Positions 1-9,195 of a DNA stretch of 64,000 nt are shown in pieces. The notes below the pieces were generated by a model that was not told where the DNA came from, did not search any database, and was given only the letters and a program-made list of their open reading frames with translations. Both the position numbers and the translations under genes were made by a program. This DNA comes from Ornithoclostridium sp949298505 (GTDB lineage: Bacteria; Bacillota; Clostridia; Christensenellales; UBA3700): contig CASFWW010000020.1 of the NCBI GenBank assembly GCA_949298505.1, positions 23,555 through 87,554 of the forward strand. Direction: 5' to 3'. How positions within the stretch are numbered: the first letter of the stretch is position 1; each line of letters begins with the position of its first letter.

Positions 1-546
1 CACAACGCGAGAAAACTCGCCTTATACTGTTATGATATACGCATCGATAAAGGTTGTCAATACCTTTTTTCATTTTTTTCTTGACGAAAATGAGTTTTTT
101 ACGCAAAAAACGTGCTTTTACGACGTTTCCCGGCTGAAAAATTTTATGTTTGCTTTAAGGTAAAATCTTGACACGTATTGAGTTATCGCCACTCAAGGCG
201 CGAAAAATCCGTGCACGAAGCAAAAATTTTTTCGGCGCGGTTTGATCTCGTGCAAAAAAATGCCGTGACCGCCTGTCAAAAACGGTCTGACCGTCCGTCA
301 AGAGTCCGTCACAGCCGCCCGGCGTGAAAATTCTCTCATGCCTTGCCTCTCCCCTTTTGACCTGAATAGGCTACACGTATGTGTATTATTTATATTTTCT
401 TCGTGCGCGAATGTAAAATTTTTAACGCGTTTTATCTTTTTGTATCCATAAATATTTCGTTGCGAATTTGCGCTTTTTTGCACAAAGCAACGTTTTGAAC
501 CGCTTTTTTATGGTTATAATGGTATATTTTGGGTTTTATTTTTGTC
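1..546. other. intergenic region without a recognised gene
   Basis: AT-rich stretch at the left edge with many A and T runs. A 61-codon minus-strand reading frame at 298-483 has no ribosome binding site or recognisable composition and is not called. The only signal I can support is the promoter at its right end. It may hold the upstream region of a gene lying left of the window. Confidence 0.5.
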
Positions 547-575
547 TTGACTTTAAAAATACGGAATTGTATAAT
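547..575 (+). promoter_or_regulatory. sigma-A type promoter of the large lipoprotein gene
   Basis: TTGACT (547-552), a 17-base spacer and a perfect TATAAT (570-575). It lies about 40 bases upstream of the start codon at 617. One of the strongest-looking promoters in the window. Confidence 0.85.
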
Positions 576-616
576 TAAACTACAAAAAAATGCATAACTT
601 AGGAGGTTATCAAATT

Positions 617-2839
617 ATGACAAAGAAACATATTTGGGCTAAGTTGCTCGTTGTTGCTTTGATCGTTGCAATGGTATGTGCCTTCTTTATCGGTTGTAAC
701 AGGGACAAGACCCCTTCTGACACCGATGATGACGACAAGACCTGCACGTCTCACGTTGACGCAAACAAAGACGGCAAGTGCGACAACTGCGGCGCTACAA
801 TGTCTAGCAAACCCGATGTTGACACCGCCGCCATCACCGATCTCCTCGGAGTCGTTGACGACGCGATCGCTCAGTTGGATATCGACAACGTAGGCAACAT
901 CGGTACCGACGCTTACATCGAGCTTTCTATGGTCCAGGGCGACGAGACCCACGACATCAGAATCGACCTCGATCTTTCTCTTGACCTGCTCAATGACGCT
1001 GAATCCGTGTACACCAACAACGCTTTCGGTTTCTCCGTAACCGTTGACGGAACGAGAGAGTTCGGCCTCTGGTACGTCGATGCCGGCTCTGAAACCCCCG
1101 AAGGCGAGCCTGTGGACAACTACTTCTACCTCTCCTCCGGCGGCCAGAACCTCAGGATCAACGCTCCTTCAGTCGCTTCCATCCTGGAAAGATACGAAGT
1201 CAACGCTGACGTTGAAGTCGGCAGCAAGCTCGAAGGCGTTTCCGTCACCGAACTCGCCGGCAGCTATGTCGGCATGATCGCAGGTTTCGTCACCATCGAC
1301 CATGAGACCGACGGCAACAAGGAGATCTTCTCCCTCAACCTGAGAGAGCTGTTCAACCCGCAGGGTCTGCTCTACGGCGCAGTTGACTCTCTCCTCTTCG
1401 GCGAAGAAGCAACCATCCTCGACCTCTCTTCCATCCTCAGCGAGATGAACGTTGCGATCAGCTCCTCTTCCGCGCTGTACGACATCCTGCCCGACATTGA
1501 TCTGCAGGTGATCGGCAACTACGACTCTTCCAAGAACTTTGAGAGCATTTCTCTCGGCCTCGCAGTCGGCGAAAAGGCTGACGGCATCACCATCCCGGCA
1601 GTAACAGGCGACGGCTACAACCTCGTTGAAACCGTTCCCGCTACCGACCTCTCCGCGACGCTCGGCTACAAGTTCTTCTCCAGCAACTACGACGCATACG
1701 ACAACGTTTCCGAAGCTCAGAACGCGACTATCGCAGACGTCGAAAACTGGACCGACGTCGGCCTGCTCAACTTCGCTCTCGAAGCTCAGGTCTCCCTCGG
1801 CAAAACCGAAGCTACCAAAAAGACCTATGACGTTGAACTCTCCGCAGACATCGACCTTTCCGCTGTAGCTGACGCTACTTTCGTAAAGACGCTGTACTAC
1901 ACCGAAAACGGCGTTGCGACGTCCAAAGACTGGTTCTACCTCAGAGGCGTAGGTCCCTTCGCAGAAGACACCGACCTCGACGTTATCGACACCCTGCTCC
2001 CCGCTATCAACAGCCTCTACATCAAGATGGTAAACGTTGAAGATCCCGAAGATATCCTTCTTATCAACCTTGACGAGAAGATCACGATGGACGAAACCGG
2101 CCTCGGTTTTGAGACCGGCAGAATGACGATCAACCTCGCGGCTGTCACCGGCATTCTCGAGACCTTCGGTCTGACCGATTCCATCCCTGAAAACGTCTCT
2201 GACATGATCAGCAAACTGAACGGTTCGCTCGGCATGGCTACGGTCCTTGAAGCTATCAAGCCCGTTCTTTCCAGCTTCATTTACACCAAGGTTCCTGCCG
2301 GCGCCACCACGACCGCTCCCGCAAGCGCTACGAGCAACGAGCTGGCAATGGCAGAGGGTGAAGAATCTACCGAACCCAGCGTTGTCGAAATCATCACCGA
2401 AGTCATCAACAAAGTCATGGCTTGCGTGTCCATTGACACCGCAACTTCCAGCATCACCGCTGAAGGTTCCGGCGCTGATTACACCGTCGGCGGCGCAGAA
2501 CTCACCTTCGACATCACCGCTTCTCTGCTCAAGGGCGAGAACAATGCTGTAAACGGCGTTAAAGTTGCTGTTGACGAATTCGTCTCTGACTACAACAATG
2601 GCGAAGTTGTCACTTCTGTAAACGGTAGCATCCAGCTCGGCGGCGGAGAACTGTTCAAGGCTGAAGTTGCCGTTGATCAGAACAAGGCAGAAGTTGACAC
2701 GCTCGACATCTACATCGCGCTCACTCTGGAAAAGATCGGCTACGGTTGTGCTACAACTTCCCCCGTCGTTCTCGGCGCTGATCAGAACCCCACCGGCTCC
2801 ATCTTCGTTGAAGGAGCAGGCTGGTCCATCAGCAAGTAA
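617..2839 (+). CDS. large secreted lipoprotein of unknown function
   Basis: 740 residues. An upstream in-frame ATG exists at 590, but AGGAGG at 601-606 places the real start at 617. The N-terminus is a lipoprotein signal peptide with lipobox FIGC and lipidated Cys 27, so the protein is anchored outside the membrane. Residues 43-59 form a small motif of the type CxxHxDxNxDGxCDxC, a possible calcium or zinc binding loop seen in many Gram-positive surface proteins. The rest looks like a beta-rich repeat of long amphipathic strands, split near residue 580 by a Thr/Ala-rich linker. Codon use is strikingly restricted (GAC, AAC, CTC), which suggests high expression. The gene is monocistronic, between its own promoter and a strong terminator. 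I do not recognise the family; an abundant envelope or substrate-binding protein is a guess. Confidence 0.85.
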   Translation: MTKKHIWAKLLVVALIVAMVCAFFIGCNRDKTPSDTDDDDKTCTSHVDANKDGKCDNCGATMSSKPDVDTAAITDLLGVVDDAIAQLDIDNVGNIGTDAYIELSMVQGDETHDIRIDLDLSLDLLNDAESVYTNNAFGFSVTVDGTREFGLWYVDAGSETPEGEPVDNYFYLSSGGQNLRINAPSVASILERYEVNADVEVGSKLEGVSVTELAGSYVGMIAGFVTIDHETDGNKEIFSLNLRELFNPQGLLYGAVDSLLFGEEATILDLSSILSEMNVAISSSSALYDILPDIDLQVIGNYDSSKNFESISLGLAVGEKADGITIPAVTGDGYNLVETVPATDLSATLGYKFFSSNYDAYDNVSEAQNATIADVENWTDVGLLNFALEAQVSLGKTEATKKTYDVELSADIDLSAVADATFVKTLYYTENGVATSKDWFYLRGVGPFAEDTDLDVIDTLLPAINSLYIKMVNVEDPEDILLINLDEKITMDETGLGFETGRMTINLAAVTGILETFGLTDSIPENVSDMISKLNGSLGMATVLEAIKPVLSSFIYTKVPAGATTTAPASATSNELAMAEGEESTEPSVVEIITEVINKVMACVSIDTATSSITAEGSGADYTVGGAELTFDITASLLKGENNAVNGVKVAVDEFVSDYNNGEVVTSVNGSIQLGGGELFKAEVAVDQNKAEVDTLDIYIALTLEKIGYGCATTSPVVLGADQNPTGSIFVEGAGWSISK

Positions 2840-2873
2840 TTGCAACCTCGACCTCAACGGTCGACAATAAAAG

Positions 2874-2903
2874 GAGGAGCTCTTCAGGGGCTCCTCTTTT
2901 TTT
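2874..2903 (+). terminator. intrinsic terminator of the large lipoprotein gene
   Basis: GAGGAGC and GCTCCTC pair around a 9-base loop and are followed directly by seven T. It closes the lipoprotein transcript 35 bases after its stop. Confidence 0.9.
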
Positions 2904-3109
2904 CTGCGCCGGTTTTCTCTTTTTCCGTTTTTTTGCTTTGTCTCTTTCCCTTTCTGCTCTTCTTCTGTTTTTCTTACCTTATCTGCACGCACGCCGTTGC
3001 AACCGGTTTGTCTGTTTCGCCGATGCCTGCCCGTCAGATTTCCGTTTCAGCCCGGTCACATGCCCTTGCCGGCGCCTGCGCGCGTATATACGCTTTTTAT
3101 ATCAATTAC

Positions 3110-3138
3110 TTTACAAAAAAATACACTTGTTTTATAAT
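3110..3138 (+). promoter_or_regulatory. promoter of leuS-serS
   Basis: TTTACA (3110-3115), 17 bases, TATAAT (3133-3138). The leader to leuS is only about 45 bases, so there is no room for a T-box, and no T-box sequence is visible upstream. Confidence 0.75.
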
Positions 3139-3188
3139 ATATCTATATATTTGCATCCAAAGCAAAATCTACCGAATACGGAGTTTAT

Positions 3189-5621
3189 ATGGATTTTCTT
3201 CAAATTGAAAAAAAGTGGCAAAAACGTTGGGCTGACGAAAAACTGTACAGCTTCGACAAGTCCAGAATGGACAAAAAGTATTATGTGCTCGAGATGTTCT
3301 CCTACCCTTCAGGCGCGAAACTCCACGTGGGGCACTGGTACAACTTCGGCCCGTCGGACAGCTACGCGCGTTTTATGCGCATGAACGGCTACGAGGTCTT
3401 TCAGCCGATGGGCTTCGACGCGTTCGGCCTCCCCGCAGAAAACTACGCAATCAAAACGGGCATCCACCCGCAGGACAGCACCCTCAAGAACATTGAGACG
3501 ATGGAAAAACAGCTCAAAGCGATGGGCGCTTCCTTCGACTGGGATTACGAGGTCAAGACCTGCATGCCCGATTACTACAAGTGGACGCAGTGGATCTTTC
3601 TCCAGTTCTATAAAAAAGGGCTCGCCTACCGCAAAGAGGCGCCCGTCAACTGGTGCCCGCATTGCAACACCGTGCTCGCCAACGAACAGGTCGTCGACGG
3701 CGCGTGCGAGCGTTGCGGCACGACGGTCGTGCGCAAGAACCTGACTCAGTGGTTCTTCAAGATCACGGATTATGCAGAAGAACTCCTTCAGGGTCTGGAC
3801 AAGCTCGACTGGCCTGAAAAAACCAAGCTGATGCAGAAAAACTGGATCGGTAAATCCACGGGCGGAGAGATCACGTTCGACTGCGAAAGCGGCGATTCTT
3901 TCAAAGTGTTCACCACCCGCGCGGATACCATTTTCGGCGTTTCTTACGTCATTCTCGCGCCCGAGCATCCGCTCGTCGACAAGCTGACCACCCCCGAACA
4001 CAAGGCGGAAGTGGAAGCCTACAAGGAAGCCTGCGCGAAAAGCTCTGAGATCGAAAGACTCTCCACCTCCCGCGAAAAAACGGGCGCGTTTACCGGCGCG
4101 TACTGCATCAACCCGGCGAACGGCGAAAGGGTGCCGATCTGGATCGGCGATTACGTGCTGTATTCCTACGGCACCGGCGCAGTCATGGGCGTCGCCGCTC
4201 ACGACGAGAGAGACTACGATTTCGCCAAAAAGTACGACCTGCTTATACGCCGCGTGATACGCTCCAAGGACGGCTCCGACGACTCGCTCCCCTATTGCGA
4301 CTACGGCGTTATGGTCAACAGCGGTCAGTTCGACGGCATGACCACCGAAGAAGGCAGAGTCAAAGTCATTGAGTGGCTCGCCAAGACCGGTCACGGTGAA
4401 CTCAAGACGAATTACCGCCTGCGCGACTGGCTGATATCCCGCCAGCGTTACTGGGGCTGCCCGATACCTATCATACATTGCGATCACTGCGGCGAAGTGC
4501 CCGTACCCGAAAGCGACCTGCCCGTCAGACTTCCGTACAACGTAGACTTCAAGCCGGACGGCAAATCACCCCTCCTCAAGTGCGAGGAATATATGAATAC
4601 CGTCTGCCCGATATGCGGCAGACCCGCAAGGCGCGACCCGGACACGCTGGACACCTTCGTCTGCTCCAGCTGGTACTTCCTGCGCTACCCCGACGCAAAC
4701 AACGACAAGATGGCGTTCGACCCTGAGATCATCAACAAAATGCTCCCCGTCGACAAATATATCGGCGGCGCGGAACACGCCTGCATGCACCTCCTGTACG
4801 CCCGCTTCTTCACCAAGGCGCTCAGAGACCTCGGCTACCTCAAGTTCGATGAGCCGTTCACCTCGCTCGTGCACCAGGGCACCATACTCGGTCCCGACGG
4901 CTTCAAGATGAGCAAGTCGCGCGGAAACGTCGTGTCTCCCGACGATTACGTCAGCAAATACGGCTCCGACGCGTTCAGGCTCTACCTGATGTTCGGCTTC
5001 TCTTACGTCGAGGGCGGCCCGTGGAACAGCAACGGGCTTGAATCCATAGTCAAGTTCATGGAGAGAGTGGAACGCCTCGTAAAACGCAGCATAGACGGCG
5101 GCACGGGCGAAGGCACCTTCGGCGAAGCCGAAAAAGCGCTCAATTTCGTGCGCCACAACACGATCAGACGCGTCACCGACGACACCAAGCAATTCTCCTT
5201 CAACACCGCGATAGCGCGTCTTATGGAGTTCGTCAACGCGACTTATAAGTACCTTGACTCCGGCAACAAAGTCAACAATAAGTTCGTCCGCGAGTCAGTC
5301 GAAGATCTCGTGCTTATGATGGCGCCGTTCGCACCGCATTTTGCCGAAGAACTCAACGAAATGCTCGGCCATAAAGAGAGCGTTTTCAACCGCGCTTACC
5401 CCAGATGCGACGAAAAAGCGCTCGTCCTCGACGAATACGAACTCGCCGTTCAGGTCAACAGCCGTATGAAAGCAAAGATCGTCGTCCCCGTCGACGCAGA
5501 CGAAAACACGATCAGAGAAACCGCGCTCGCAAACGAACAGGTGAAACTGGCGATCGGAAATATGAACGTCGTCAAAGTGATAGTCATACCCAAGCGCCTC
5601 GTCAATATCGTCGTAAAATAA
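3189..5621 (+). CDS. leuS: leucyl-tRNA synthetase
   Basis: Class I aminoacyl-tRNA synthetase that charges tRNA-Leu in the cytoplasm; 810 residues, normal for bacterial LeuRS. Visible motifs: the ATP-binding HIGH variant HVGH at residues 46-49, a CxxC...CxxC zinc knuckle in the 155-180 region (WCPHC and CERCG), the CP1 editing domain with TTRADTIFG and the AHDERDYDF segment holding the conserved editing Asp, and the catalytic loop KMSKS at 573-577. The C-terminal tRNA-binding domain is complete. The start is the ATG preceded by GGAG. serS follows after 10 bases, so the two synthetase genes are probably cotranscribed. Confidence 0.98.
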   Translation: MDFLQIEKKWQKRWADEKLYSFDKSRMDKKYYVLEMFSYPSGAKLHVGHWYNFGPSDSYARFMRMNGYEVFQPMGFDAFGLPAENYAIKTGIHPQDSTLKNIETMEKQLKAMGASFDWDYEVKTCMPDYYKWTQWIFLQFYKKGLAYRKEAPVNWCPHCNTVLANEQVVDGACERCGTTVVRKNLTQWFFKITDYAEELLQGLDKLDWPEKTKLMQKNWIGKSTGGEITFDCESGDSFKVFTTRADTIFGVSYVILAPEHPLVDKLTTPEHKAEVEAYKEACAKSSEIERLSTSREKTGAFTGAYCINPANGERVPIWIGDYVLYSYGTGAVMGVAAHDERDYDFAKKYDLLIRRVIRSKDGSDDSLPYCDYGVMVNSGQFDGMTTEEGRVKVIEWLAKTGHGELKTNYRLRDWLISRQRYWGCPIPIIHCDHCGEVPVPESDLPVRLPYNVDFKPDGKSPLLKCEEYMNTVCPICGRPARRDPDTLDTFVCSSWYFLRYPDANNDKMAFDPEIINKMLPVDKYIGGAEHACMHLLYARFFTKALRDLGYLKFDEPFTSLVHQGTILGPDGFKMSKSRGNVVSPDDYVSKYGSDAFRLYLMFGFSYVEGGPWNSNGLESIVKFMERVERLVKRSIDGGTGEGTFGEAEKALNFVRHNTIRRVTDDTKQFSFNTAIARLMEFVNATYKYLDSGNKVNNKFVRESVEDLVLMMAPFAPHFAEELNEMLGHKESVFNRAYPRCDEKALVLDEYELAVQVNSRMKAKIVVPVDADENTIRETALANEQVKLAIGNMNVVKVIVIPKRLVNIVVK

Positions 5622-5631
5622 GGAGTCAACC

Positions 5632-6915
5632 ATGATAGACATAAAACTCATCAGAACAAATCCTCAGCTCGTAAAAGATAACATAAAGAAAAAGTTCCAG
5701 GACGAAAAACTCGTCCTCGTCGACGAAGTCGAAGCCCTCGACAAGGAGTTCAGAGAGGCTAAGACCCGCGGCGATTACCTGCGCGGTCAGCGCAACGCCG
5801 TCAGCAAACAGATCGGCGGATTTATGGCTAAAGGCGACAAAGCCGCTGCCGAAGAAGCGAAAAAACAGGTCTCGGATATCGCAGCAGAACTGCTCGCCCT
5901 CGAAAAACGCGAGGAAGTCCTCCAGGAAGAGATCAGAAAACGCATGCTCGTCATCCCCAATATCATTGACGACAGCGTGCCCATCGGCAAGGACGACAGC
6001 GAAAACGTTGAAGTGGAACGCTTCGGCGACCCGTACGTCCCGCCCTTCGAGATCCCCTACCACGTGGACATCATGGAAAGCCTCGACGGCATCGACCTGG
6101 ACAGCGCGCGCCGTACAAGCGGCAACGGGTTCTATTACCTGACCGGCGACATCGCACGCCTGCACAGCGCGATCCTCTCCTATGCGCGCGACTTTATGAT
6201 CGACCGCGGATTCACTTACTGCATACCGCCGTTTATGATCCGCTCCGAAGTCGTCACCGGCGTCATGAGCTTTGCCGAAATGGAAAACATGATGTACAAG
6301 ATAGAGGGAGAAGACCTCTACCTGATCGGCACCAGCGAACACTCTATGATCGGCAGATTCATGAATACCATCCTGCCTGAAAATACCCTGCCCAAAACGC
6401 TGACGAGCTACTCTCCCTGCTTCCGCAAAGAGGTCGGCGCGCACGGCATTGAAGAACGCGGCGTTTACCGCATACACCAGTTTGAGAAACAGGAGATGAT
6501 CGTCATCTGCAAGCCCGAAGAAAGCCCCGAATGGTTTGTGAAACTCTATACGAACACGGTGGATTTCTTCCGCACCCTCGACATCCCCGTGCGCACCCTC
6601 GAGTGCTGCTCGGGCGACCTCGCAGACCTCAAGGTCAAGAGCCTGGACGTAGAAGCGTGGTCTCCCCGTCAGAAAAAATACTTCGAGGTGGGCAGCTGCT
6701 CCAACCTCGGCGACGCTCAGGCAAGACGCCTCGGCATCCGCATAAAGGGCGCGGACGGCAACTATTTTGCGCATACGCTCAACAACACCGTCGTCGCTCC
6801 TCCCCGCATGCTGATAGCTTTCCTTGAAAACAACCTCAATGAAGACGGCAGCGTGCGTATCCCCGTTGCGCTCAGACCTTATATGGGCGGCAAAGAGGTC
6901 ATCAGAAAGCAATAA
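5632..6915 (+). CDS. serS: seryl-tRNA synthetase
   Basis: Class II synthetase that charges tRNA-Ser (and tRNA-Sec where present); 427 residues, the usual length. The N-terminal ~110 residues are the long coiled-coil tRNA-binding arm, rich in Lys/Glu. The catalytic domain shows the motif 2 segment SPCFRKEVGAHG and a motif 3 region around APPRMLIAFLEN. The start has AAGGAG overlapping the leuS stop codon. An intrinsic terminator follows the stop at once, so it ends the leuS-serS operon. Confidence 0.97.
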   Translation: MIDIKLIRTNPQLVKDNIKKKFQDEKLVLVDEVEALDKEFREAKTRGDYLRGQRNAVSKQIGGFMAKGDKAAAEEAKKQVSDIAAELLALEKREEVLQEEIRKRMLVIPNIIDDSVPIGKDDSENVEVERFGDPYVPPFEIPYHVDIMESLDGIDLDSARRTSGNGFYYLTGDIARLHSAILSYARDFMIDRGFTYCIPPFMIRSEVVTGVMSFAEMENMMYKIEGEDLYLIGTSEHSMIGRFMNTILPENTLPKTLTSYSPCFRKEVGAHGIEERGVYRIHQFEKQEMIVICKPEESPEWFVKLYTNTVDFFRTLDIPVRTLECCSGDLADLKVKSLDVEAWSPRQKKYFEVGSCSNLGDAQARRLGIRIKGADGNYFAHTLNNTVVAPPRMLIAFLENNLNEDGSVRIPVALRPYMGGKEVIRKQ

Positions 6916-6920
6916 ACGAA

Positions 6921-6942
6921 AAAGCCGCTTTCCGGCGGCTTT
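6921..6942 (+). terminator. intrinsic terminator of leuS-serS
   Basis: AAAGCCGC and GCGGCTTT pair around a 5- to 6-base loop. The T tract is short (TTTACGTTT). Confidence 0.75.
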
Positions 6943-7157
6943 ACGTTTGCCCCGCCGGGCATTGCCGCATAGCCGCGGCAGGCAGACCCTGCCCGTCATA
7001 CCGCGGCTTGTCTCACGCCGGCAACGCGATTCGTCTGATGACCTACGGCGCGAAAGCGCAGGGACGATCGTTCAAACTTCGGCTCGCCGCACAGGCAAAA
7101 CAAAAAGAAAACAGAAAACCATTGCCGCGCTCTCCGGCGCGGAAAAGCGAGGAAAAA

Positions 7158-7448
7158 ATGGAACGCGAAGAAGAATATTACGAAGAAGAACGGGAGCCGG
7201 AAAAGAGCCTGCTGAAAGGCGCTCTGCTCAGCCCTTTCGCGGCGGTCATCACCGTGATCGTCGTCTGCTTCGCACTTGTCGCAATAACGCTTTCCACCCC
7301 GTTTGTATTTATTGTAGCTCTGATCAGACTTTCGTTCGATTTCAGGCTGACGGGCAGATATACGCTTTCCTTCGTGGACAAGATCGCCACAGTCGCTTTT
7401 GCGATCGTTTACGGCGCATGGTACAAGATCTTCCATAAAGGCGAATAA
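7158..7448 (+). CDS. small integral membrane protein, unknown function
   Basis: 96 residues from the ATG at 7158, preceded by GCGAGGA; a longer frame opens at 7008, but its extra 50 residues are basic, low-complexity and lack a ribosome binding site. The first 20 residues are very acidic (a run of Glu/Tyr), followed by a long hydrophobic stretch at about 26-58 that could form one or two membrane segments, and another at about 74-90. The C-terminus is short and basic. No family recognised. It stands alone between the serS terminator and a bidirectional terminator. Confidence 0.6.
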   Translation: MEREEEYYEEEREPEKSLLKGALLSPFAAVITVIVVCFALVAITLSTPFVFIVALIRLSFDFRLTGRYTLSFVDKIATVAFAIVYGAWYKIFHKGE

Positions 7449-7530
7449 TCCCTTGACGGGACTGCCCCTTTGCGACAAAAACAGACAAGATCGTTTTAAA
7501 CGGATTGATCGGTAAACCTTTTTTAAACGT

Positions 7531-7564
7531 AAAAAATTCCGCGGATAACCGCGGATATTTTTTG
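7531..7564. terminator. bidirectional intrinsic terminator
   Basis: TCCGCGG and CCGCGGA arms flanked by an A run on the left and a T run on the right. It can end both the small membrane-protein gene (plus) and the convergent sulfatase gene (minus). Confidence 0.85.
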
Positions 7565-7649
7565 TTTAATAATTTAAAATTGCCGATAAGTTTCGGGTTT
7601 TTCGGGTATTTCCCGGTTTTTGCCCTGAGGTTTCCGCCTGATCTCACTT

Positions 7650-8933
7650 TTAAATATTCTTTTTGAATATCCTGCGCCTGAACACGGGCGCGCTTTCTCC
7701 GGCTTTCACCATCTCTCGGGTCAGAAGCTTTCTCATCTCTTCTTTTACCCCGGCGTACTCGCGCGAATTGATCAGGTTCCTGCGCTCGCCCTTGTCCTTT
7801 TCCTTGTCGTACAGATAGTCGTCCTTATAAACGTTTGTGTCGTAATCAAAGCCGGACGTCACGCTGTATACGTACCTTTCCGTTATCACGCATCTGCCGT
7901 TGCCGCTCTCGCTTATATGCACGAATACGCAGTCGCGTTTCTCCGCCGACTGAAGGGGGATGCCGTCGAAATGCCCGGGCGCCGCCAGTCCCGCCGCTGT
8001 CAGAAGCGTGGGCGGAAGGTCTATCAGAGACACGAGTTTTTTCGCGTCCAGTTCTCCTTTTTCATACGCTCCGCCGAAGATTATCAGCGGAATGTGCGTG
8101 GACGCACTGTGGCAGGAGCGCTTGTATTCGAAATTGCGCGTTCTGAAATGACAGCCGTGATCCGAAGTGTAGATGAGCAGCGTGTTCTCGTATCTTCCCT
8201 TCTTTTTCAGTTCGTCGACGATGCGCGCGACGTTCTTGTCAAGCGCTTCGCAACATGCAAGGTATGAGGGATAATGGAACACGTGATCCCCGGGAAGCCC
8301 TTTTATGTCCTCGGGATAAGGCATGCCCTTGAACTTCGCCGCACTTCCCGGCGGACATTCGAAACGCCCGGATGTGTTCTGATGATGAGGCTCAAGGTAC
8401 GAAACGAAAAGGAAATACGGCTTTTCGTGCGGCTTGCCGATATAGTCCACGACGTAATCCGTCATCCTGTCCGCCCTCACGCCGTCAAAACGCACTTCAT
8501 TGCAGTCGTTGTCCCACAGCACGCCGCCGCTGCCCGTCGAAGAAAACTCAAGAAGATCCGCCGCCAGCCAGTATTTGTAACCGCCCCTGAGTTGCTCGGG
8601 GACTCCCTTTTTTCTGTATTCGAGACCCTTTGAAGCCAGATGCCATTTGCCGATATACGCGGTGTCGTAGCCGCCCTCGTTGAATACGTCTGCAAGATGC
8701 ACGTCCTCTTTTCTCATCGGAACGCCGTTGGTGATACAGCCGTTTTTGTTGGGATATACCCCCGTCTGAAGGCACGCCCTCGCAGGTCCGCAGACAGGCT
8801 GGCAGGTGTAGGCGCTGTCAAAAACGTCTCCTTCTTCGGCAAACGCGACAAGATTGGGCGTGACTTCTGAAGTCACGGTATCCGCCCTCTGCTGATCGCT
8901 GAAAATAAAGATTATGTCAGGTCTGTTTTTCAT
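7650..8933 (-). CDS. cytoplasmic sulfatase (arylsulfatase/choline-sulfatase type)
   Basis: 427 residues of the alkaline-phosphatase/sulfatase superfamily; hydrolyses sulfate esters. The metal-binding N-terminus (IFSDQQRADT) and the formylglycine motif CGPAR (Cys 48, Pro 50, Arg 52) are present, followed by LQTG as in true sulfatases. Cys 48 would have to be oxidised to formylglycine by a maturase, which is not in the window. There is no signal peptide, so the enzyme should act inside the cell on an imported sulfated sugar or ester. The start ATG has AAGGGGA upstream. It is the downstream neighbour of a flavoprotein gene with a 262-base gap and is probably transcribed on its own. The substrate cannot be told. 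Confidence 0.88.
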   Translation of the reverse strand: MKNRPDIIFIFSDQQRADTVTSEVTPNLVAFAEEGDVFDSAYTCQPVCGPARACLQTGVYPNKNGCITNGVPMRKEDVHLADVFNEGGYDTAYIGKWHLASKGLEYRKKGVPEQLRGGYKYWLAADLLEFSSTGSGGVLWDNDCNEVRFDGVRADRMTDYVVDYIGKPHEKPYFLFVSYLEPHHQNTSGRFECPPGSAAKFKGMPYPEDIKGLPGDHVFHYPSYLACCEALDKNVARIVDELKKKGRYENTLLIYTSDHGCHFRTRNFEYKRSCHSASTHIPLIIFGGAYEKGELDAKKLVSLIDLPPTLLTAAGLAAPGHFDGIPLQSAEKRDCVFVHISESGNGRCVITERYVYSVTSGFDYDTNVYKDDYLYDKEKDKGERRNLINSREYAGVKEEMRKLLTREMVKAGESAPVFRRRIFKKNI

Positions 8934-9195
8934 GTTTTCCCCTTATGCTCGCCGGCTTTTCGCGGCTTTAAGACTCCCTTCCCTCAACTTTTGAGTTTTG
9001 TTATTTTATAAGCTGCCGCGCGGTCTTTTCCGTCCGTCCTGCCGGACGGCTTTTAGCTCAAAAACGCTTGTTTCCGCGTTGATCTGCGCGCAGTTTACTA
9101 TGCAAACGCGTTTCGTCTGATTTTCTCGTCTGCCGCTTTAACAACGGATAATACGCGGAAAAAACGCAGCAAAGAAAATCTCTGCGGCGCGCTCT

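Noticed and set aside
298..483. 61-residue minus-strand protein at the left end
   Set aside because: No ribosome binding site, no domain and AT-rich non-coding composition.
1169..2992. 607-codon open frame antisense to the large lipoprotein gene
   Set aside because: It exists because the sense gene uses a narrow codon set; no ribosome binding site, and the translation is compositionally odd.
2904..3188. T-box leader for leuS
   Set aside because: No T-box sequence or specifier hairpin is visible, and the promoter leaves a leader of only about 45 bases.
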